A stretch of DNA of 64,000 bases from Aurelia coerulea (lineage: Eukaryota; Cnidaria; Scyphozoa; Semaeostomeae; Ulmaridae): NCBI GenBank assembly GCA_039566865.1, contig CM076944.1:9942501-10006500 (forward strand). The letters are read 5' to 3'. Positions 43,501 to 52,500 of the stretch are shown in pieces. The position numbers and the translations under genes are program-made. Each line of letters starts with the position of its first letter. The stretch's first letter is position 1. A model generated the notes under the pieces. The model searched no databases and had not been told where the DNA came from. It was given only the letters and a program-made list of their open reading frames with translations.

Positions 43501-46500
43501 ATCGCTAAAAAGCATGTATTTGAAACTGTGGAGATATGATGAAATATTGGCTTTGCTAATAGGTTTTCGTCATAAAAATGCAATTTTTTACTCTGAAAAG
43601 GTGCAAAACTGGTCTTCGTGAAAAATTCGCCAAAATTATTTGAGAGCTTATTCTACTAAGCCCTTTTGAAAACGTGTTGCCAATAGCTTAAACTTGATTC
43701 TGCAATTGACTTTCCGAGAATCCTGAAACATATATTTTTTGTTTTTAATGTTGAAGAAGCACTTCGTGATTCAGTTTTAGTTTTTTTAACGTTTAGTTAC
43801 CAGTATGAATTCGCAAAATTTCCGCATTCCAAGATAAAATTTTCAATCCACTTTTTCACTACATACTCTGCAAGATTTAATCTGTTGAACAAAACAAAAA
43901 TCATGAAAATCGGGTGAGTGCAAGCCAAGAAATTTGAATTTGAAGCTTAGTGCTATTTTTTGGCGTTGCTGTGCTCAGAAAGAAGCATGAAGTACACTTT
44001 TTAGGCCCAACTTGAAATAATGTTTTCTCAGCACTAGATTGTCCGATTTGAAAATTTTTTGCGTTTTGTCATTCCTCAGGCTACGATGAACAATAGAATA
44101 ATCAGTTTGGTACAATTCTGATACTTTCATTTTTCGCATTAATTACATGCCCTGGAACACTGTGCGTTTGGATGCAAAGTAACATACCGGGTGTCCCAAA
44201 ATGACGTATTATCGTTTGATTGCTTATATCTCCATAATCAATGAACCGATTTTCAAAAACTTTATTTCATCCGATTGCCGAAAGGCTAAATTGTATTTAA
44301 GGATGTTGGCTGTAGTTTAGGCTGATTTCTTCATGTCGAAAAGAAGATCGATAAAGCTGCTCAAATTCAAGCCTTTGATTGCATGAAAAAGAAACGGCCT
44401 TCTTCGCCAGTCAACATTTTTGATGTGATGCAAAAGGCTGAACTTATATGTTGTTCATTGAATATATAGCGTTCAGAGAATACGAATTCAGTTAATACTA
44501 AGTTCAGAGAATACGAATACGAGTTCAGCCTTTTGAATCACATCTAAAATATTGACTGGAAAGATAGGCCTTTTCTTTCGCATGCCATCTAAGGCTTGAA
44601 TTTGAGCAAGTTTATCGATCTTCTTTTCGACATGAACACGTCTTGGTAGAACCATAACCAACATCTTAATATACAATTTTGCCTTTAGACAATCAAATAA
44701 AACAAAGTTTTTGTAAATTGGTTAATTGGTTATGGAGATGTAAGCAATCAAACAATAATACATCATTTTGGGACACCCGGTATAGAAGATAGTTTTGCAC
44801 GAGAAATTTTGCGTCATCACAAACTTCGTGTCACATCTTATTTGAGATTGAACTTAAATCAAATAGCTATCTTTGAGCCTGTAAGTCGAATAACATTTTT
44901 CCAATCATTTGCTGCATGAATCAGTCACAATGGGAATTGTTCTAAGATTAAACCAGACGACGTTATAGCAATTCCTGCAATGGACAGCTCAGAATATTGT
45001 CTTTTGTCGTTGTCTATAGTTTGAAGATTGATATAGAAAAACAATAATTCATATAGCTTGTTCTTGAGCTACCCAATGACCTATGAAGACGATCTAGTTA
45101 CCTTCATGGCACTGCTGTTTACACCTGTGTCTACCACAGTTCAAGAGCTTCTCACAAACACTCTTGCACTTTAGAGTGCTTGTTTGGCCACAGCGCATTT
45201 TCGTCCTGCGAATCAACATAAAAACATTGCATCAACAGGAGTTATATACCGGGTGAGTCAAAAAAAAGTTTACCAGTTTGGCGGGCTGTGAAATAAAAAG
45301 TAAGTGGCCGATATTAAAAACTAAAGTGTTAATCTACCATGCAAAGGCCAACTTAGATGAGAAAATTTTGTTTGGCAGAATCATTCACTTGCAAAACCCA
45401 CAAATTGGAAAAATGCTTGTAAGGGGTTTGTATGGGAATCGAGAATTCCACGTTCCATTCTGGTCCATGATTTATTTGGCATGGAAATTTGAGTTCACTA
45501 CAATTGTCAGTTTCAGAAATAGAATTTTGATTTCAATAGCAAGTAAATCATGGACCGGAATGGAATGTGGAATTCTAGTTCCCATACATGTCCTTTAGAG
45601 AATTTTTTCTAATTTTGGGGTCTTAGAGATGAGCAATTCTACCAAACAAAATTTTCTCATCTAAGTTAGCCTTTGCATGATAGATTAACATTTCAGTTTT
45701 GAATATCAGCCGCATACATATTATTCCACAGCCCGCCAAACAGGCAAACTTTTTTTTGACTCACCCGGTATGAACTGAAAATGAGAAAAATTTGCAGAGA
45801 AACATTGTGTAAAATAACATAAGAAGAAAAAGTAACAAAATGGAAATACCATTGCGAACTTATTCTACCAGGTGTCCCCAAAAATGCTCCAATGTTTCGC
45901 AACCTATCATTTTACAGTATACCCTTTGAGTATTGAAAACAAACATTTTATCATCTTTAAATATATTTGGATCGTTGACAAAAAGAGGTCAAACAGAAGA
46001 TGATATGTTTCGTTTCATGATCGAACTTTAGTGATTTTGTACAGGAATACTTTGTTGGGACGCTCCGTAATTGTAAAGTTGTCGTTTTATGGCTTTTAAC
46101 AAATGATTGCAAGCATGAGATTCCATGTGACGTAAAATAATATTTTGGGATCATTCATTGTATCACAAATTAATTGATAGCACTGTGAAATTTAAACAAG
46201 GGCAGTTTTTGTAACTATATCATCGATCATTCTTATTGACACGTGAGTACAAAGTGATTACCATTGGTTTTCAGCGGTTTTCAGCGGCTGAATTGCCAGC
46301 TCGCATACGTAAATATATAAATGAAAACAGTAAATGAGAGCCTGAAACTTGGATAGCTAAGTAGCTCGTTGTGCACGCTTCTATCGAAAGTAGAAGGATA
46401 GATCAAATACGTCGTAAAGTTGCAAAGATATCAGCAGATTTCAAACAGTCACTTTGGAGTGGATTCATCCCATCCGCAAAACTAAATGCATAAAAAATAA

Positions 46501-49500
46501 ACGCATGCCCCAGATAGTAGAGATTATAGCTTATATAAACATCATATGTATAAACACAAACAACAACAACCATTCATCAGTAGTGAGATTAAAGGTTGCT
46601 TGCAGCTTGATGACCAAATAAAGTTATGCTCTTAACTGATTGAGACGATGAATGAATCAACTATACATCGGACGATTTCTTTTATCAAAATTCTCTTAGC
46701 CCCCCAGCAGCCTTCTCTGGGGAAAAAATAATTTCTCTGCATGAATCTGAGGTTGTGGAATATCCCTGGGCCCTGGCTGGTTCATATTAGGTTGTTGCAA
46801 TCGATGGGATCACTACAGTCATCGGGAACGAACGGCTCAAGGCTCCAACGACATAAACACAGTAAATCCCCGCATATAAGAACCTAGTTCTTTGAGAGCC
46901 AGGCTGAATTAGGTTGTTAATTCGAAGGTACTTGGACTAACATCAGTGTGCAAAGGTTCTTAAAGGTTCGTAGTTCAAAGGTTCATTGTGTGAACTTTTT
47001 AGAAGTCATCACCAAGAGATTTTCAACCCTCTTACTTTTGGCATTTTGGCAATGTCATTATGCAACAAATACTAATTCTAAGCTTACAAATGGCGCAAGA
47101 GGCTGTTCAGGTTCAACAGCCAACTGGGACAAAAATGAACTTAATAAGGATGATAAAAATCAACTTGATTACCCTTGTGACAAAACATATTTTTATCAAA
47201 CTGAAACAGGGGCTCTTAATTGTGAGGCGCATAACAGCCTGTAGGTTATCATTCTAAGTACTTAGGTGTAGAGATTTACTGCAATTGAACGGAACAGCAA
47301 AAAAATCAGACTTTTGAGGTTGCTGTCAGGATCGTTTAAGATTTCATTCTCATTGTTCACGTTCAGCCTTTTCGTTTTTTGGGTCCTTGGGGTCGTTATG
47401 TCTTGTTCAATTCCTACCCTGACCATTCCCCCCCCCCCAGGCAGCCCGGGGGTCAACAAAAATTCCTTGCTCAAATGCCCTGGGGCCGGGGAAAAATTGA
47501 TGGTCAAATGCCCGGGGGCCGGGCACTGAAAAAATGCTATATTCCCAGTCACTGTATAAGTAAAAGCTCTCCTTCTTGCCAAAAGCTACTCAAATGCCCG
47601 GGGGCCGGGGAAAAATGTATGGTCAAATGCCCGGGGGCAGGAAAAATTTGTTGTGCAAATGCCCGGGGGTGTCCCGGGGGGATGGTCAGGGTAGGAATTG
47701 AACGAGACATTACAGTCACTCGTTCCAGTAACTCAAGCAACTTCAACAACCAGATGAAAACCAGATTTAATATGTTTGAAAACAAATAAAATTCTGCCTT
47801 AGAGTGTCCGACACTGTTTATATGTAAGTATTTACCTCGCTTTGCCACAAGGACATTCTTTTGTTACCATAACAGGACATGATGGGCAGGGTCCAGGATG
47901 GCAAAGTCTGAAAAGGGTTGAAAAATTATCAGAAAATAGGTGGCCAGCACTATGTTCACAATTTGATGAGAATATACAGAGCTATACCGGGTGACTATAA
48001 AACTATGAAAATTTCACAGGCCACAAGAAATCGCACAGTGGACCGATTTTGAAGAATTATGATTAAAGAGTTAGCTAAAATACAGATTCTAGGATCTTTA
48101 TAATTTTTTAGTCCTCTGTTTCTTGAGCTATATAAATGAATTTTTAAAAATTCTCATTTTCTAAAACATTGAAAATTATAGAACACCTGGATCATATTTC
48201 TTTGTACATTCATGCCAATTCTCTAGAAAATTTGATCAACGTTTTTTTATTTTTTTGAGTGTTTTGAAAGAACACAATAAATTGCAAAAAAAACACTACA
48301 ATTCAGGCTTTTTGTTAAAGATTTATTCCCAATTCCACATTATGATTTGTTTTTGAACAAGACTATCTTTTGGTCTATCTTTATCACATCCGACAGAGCT
48401 CTACAGAATGCTCTCCTTGAATTGTGATAAATGGATTTTTAGTATACAATGGATTGACAAATAAGCTGAAGCATGAGATCACTTTCAACAGTCACACAAC
48501 TAGCTATAAAATGACAACATGAATTCCTTACTCGTTGCATGTGTGAGTACAAGAAATATCTGGTCTTTCCTTTCTGCAAACTTCACCACAACCTATATAG
48601 AAAAACACAGTTGAAAATTTTACATCTAATTAGCGCCATCTCCATTATATTTTACAAGTTTTAATTGACAATTTATCTCCAGTAATTCCAGTAGCACTAA
48701 CTGTCTAAATGCCGTTCCCACCTTAACAATTCACAGATCTCCGCTGGCCTGCTGCTCATATAAACCCAACTTGATTCAAGAAAAGGATATCAAATTATGT
48801 GTACAGTAGTTTGTTCACAAATGCAAAAAAATATAATGAATCTTTAACGTATATAGTGGTCTGTCTAATGGTTAAGACACTTGCTTGGAAAGCAGGAGAT
48901 CTGTTGTTTGATTCACGGCAGTGGTAATCCCTAATTTTCCCGATTTTTCTGATGACTCAAAAATATTTCTGCTTGCACCAAAAAATGAGAAATCCTGGTT
49001 GCTCACTAGCTGTTGAGTACTAATATTCTGTATGTACATAATACAGTATATGTCATTTGAAACATTAACATAGCAACGGCATATACAGTAACTCCAGTTC
49101 TGTGTGCCAATTCTTTTATGCCTTCCGCATTAAATATGTGTTCTGAACAGTTATCAAACTTTTCTTATCATATCATTACCTTAAGTATGCTTTAATCAAT
49201 TCATATTTGGAAAATGATCTCTCAGCTGCAGTAACTGTAATTGGTATTGTCACAAACAGAATGAGCAATTTGTACACTTCTGAAACACAGGTTTTTTTTT
49301 TATATGCTCATAATATTTACAATATATCTAAACTACAAATACAACCTACATACACACAATCACATACGATTACACAACGATGCCACAGGGAGCATGGAAT
49401 TTCACAACAACCCTGCGGCCATTTAAAATTAACTCAAAGTTTGTCCCTGACATTCGGAAAATTTTGATGAATATCGAGATATGCATGAGTAATAGTGATT

Positions 49501-52500
49501 GGTCAACCAACGCTTCAAATCTGGACGGGACTTTACTCACTCTGCGTTCCAGCACAAAAACACCTTTCTTGCAAAATTCCTTGGGAGCTCTTTCAGGGCC
49601 ATCAAAATCTTTGGGGGCCATTAGTTCCATCCCTACAGGTACCACTGTGCATTACACAACTGTCCACACCCTTATCCCTCATCCCAGTGTCCATCACTAG
49701 ATACAAACAAATATACTGTATTTCAGTCTTTATGGAGATCTAATATGTTTTATGTTTAATAAAAAGCTGTCTGGATGTGGTTAGATATGTTGTCAAAATG
49801 AAATATGATTTTGATCTTCACAATCAAAAATGAGCTTGAATTTGATTACTTACTATGTGGAGTAACACCATGCCTTGGGTCCCATTCAGGATTTGTGATT
49901 TTCCCTGAAATGAAAAAGAACAAAAGTTGAGAATGCATCACATATAACACAGCCCTAGCAAATGGTTTTCTGCCCAATATTAATTCTTGGGAATATCTTT
50001 GTTAGAGCTCTTGTTTAATAAAATGTATGGCCTTTTGTGTGGCCCAAGAATTCTTATCATTATGTGAACAATACTTGAAGTTATTAAAAAAATGTTAATG
50101 AATTCTTGTTATGATAATGTGCCCAGTTGCTGTACTGTACAATACAACCTTGGTGGTATATAGCAATTCACATGTCTTTGGGATTTTAAGCAACATAAGT
50201 TGTTAATAAGATAAAGTAAGTGCTGCTGAAGATTCTGTTTTATAAAAATGGTCACAGATGGCCCTGCAATTGTTTGACCCTATAAATGTTCTGTAATTAC
50301 AAAAAGATTACAACTTGCACAAACTTTGCAATCAGTTTGTGTCATGCTCTATCGTTCTTTTGGAGTTTGCAAATTTGTATGGAGTTTGTGTAAATTTGCA
50401 TGCGTACAGGAAGCTTCAAACAAACTGTTGCAAACAGTGCAAAATTCAAACTATTTTCAAACAATTTACACATTGCTGGATCTGAAACATACTCAAAACA
50501 AACTCAACAAAGTTTTTTAATGCTCCAAAACCTTTAGGTGTTAAGTACTAAAGATTGAAGACAACAAACTTTTGCAGCAAATCAAATGCAAACGAAATGC
50601 AAACCCCAGTTTTTACTATGAGAACCCAAATCCATGTATAAGGAAATTGATGGCATCAACTAAATAAACCTACCACAAAAACACATATACTTTGTTGGCA
50701 ATTTGTCTGTTACATTCTGGCATCCAGGGCATCTCCAGCCATGGGTGTCACCTGCAAAATATGAATGAAAAAGGTGGAAGGTATTGTATAAATATTTTTG
50801 ATGTACAGTATATCATAAAAAAACAAAAATCAAGGAAGGTGGTACAGTATAACAGCATATGGGTCAAATCCCTCAATGTGTGAATTATCCTCAGATTGAA
50901 AGTTTTACCTCTGATCTGGCCACGGTATGAGTTTCTCATTTCTTATACCATGATGTCACTAAACTTTTGTCTTGGTGGCCCTCTGTACGTCATGGCGTAT
51001 TGTAAACCTAACGTGAAACAAAGCGACCTGTATGAGTTTTCGATTTCTCATACCGTGGCCAATCTAACCATTCATCTCAACACTACGCTGACCTCGCTTA
51101 CTTTCGTCTTCGAGCCGTGCCTTGTCTATACTTTATAACATGGATCGGGTTTTAGGAAGCGAGTACCATTGGGGTGTTTCAAATATTTTCTCTATTTTGT
51201 CAAATCAAAGACGATTAACTCACGAACAACGACTTCGGCTAAAAAGAGATGGAAGACCATGCACAAAAGTTACCGTAAAAAATACGTAGCGAGTAACACT
51301 GCATACGAGAAATTTCCGTGGATTTGTGGAGACGTAGAAAATAATACCTACTTTTGTTGGCCATATCTCGTTATGGGTGATTTATCAAAGGTGAGTTTTT
51401 TCACCAGATTGAGTTTCCCAAACACCAAATTGGCCCGGAGGGGGGTACTTAGTATATTTATCCTATTGGAATATGCTGTGCGGAATTTCACTCATTCGAA
51501 AAAGCGTACAAGATTTTTCAAAACAAAACAAAACAAACTTTTTTCATAGCGGGTTGTTGATAGTGTAATCACCGATATTTTTCCAGGGTCTGCTTTTTCG
51601 ATGTGTTGGCGATTATGAGAGGGCTTGTGACCATCAGCCATAATTATAGCCGTGGCTCCGAGCTCTTTACCGCGTTCACTGGCCATGGTATGAGAATCAC
51701 AATCCTCATACTGTGCCCTTGAGGTGGCAATACAGGAAGGGCTATGTGCCTGTAGCTAAATTCTTTCTCATGGCTGAAAGCCCTTTAGCCAAGTTCATTG
51801 GCCATGGTATGAGGGTCATGATCCTAATACCTTGCCTTGATGGTGATGTGGCTAAAAACAGAGGGCTAAAAGGCGTATATCTTTTCAGTAACATGATCTT
51901 TCCAAATTCAAATTGGCTCTGATCGAAGGATTTGAATGTCCTTTCTAAAGCTTGAATTCCACTCGGTCAAATTTTTTGAGCGGAATGGAAATCTATTGCT
52001 CACAAGAGAAAGTGTTGCTTTGAATCTGAATAGAATGCTACACATGGCAAAAATTCTATTGTGCCAAATTATGTCCGCTTGGAAAATTCTATTGAATGGA
52101 AATCAGCATTAACAGCAAAACTTCACTTCAATTTTCAAAATTTTCAAAATTCACTTTAACCTCAATTCAATTCGCAAAAATTCGAAAATTCAGGAGGACT
52201 TCAAATTTAATGGACTCAAGATCTAAATTCAGTGGGATAGCCATTCTTCCGAATAATTTTCCTGTTATCCCAAACAGTTCATATCGTTTTCCTAGACTGA
52301 TGACAGTGAATCCCAGTTATCGCTCACCAAAATGAGACTACTGCCTACCAAACCGAGACCGCTAAAACTGGGACTCATAAACAAACAGCGAAAAAACCGG
52401 CCTGTTCACTCCCAGTTCCAGGAGGACCAATCATCTTGCAGGAAGCAAAATGCATAAAAATGATTGGTTTGTCCTTGCAATCTGTTTACAAAGAAAACGG

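Noticed and set aside
45278..45598. 106-residue plus-strand frame
   Set aside because: Lies within the arms of the 45249-45768 palindrome.
47379..47789. 136-residue frame with repeated GQMPGGR-like phrases
   Set aside because: Translation of the CCCGGG repeats in an inverted repeat; no start context or homology.
48858..48922. Functional tRNA-Ser
   Set aside because: Anticodon-like loop exists but the acceptor stem does not pair and the long variable arm is absent.
49370..49645. Open frames on both strands near 49370-49700
   Set aside because: Less repeat-like than the surroundings, but no recognised domain and no splice sites fitting the NFX1 model; left unannotated.
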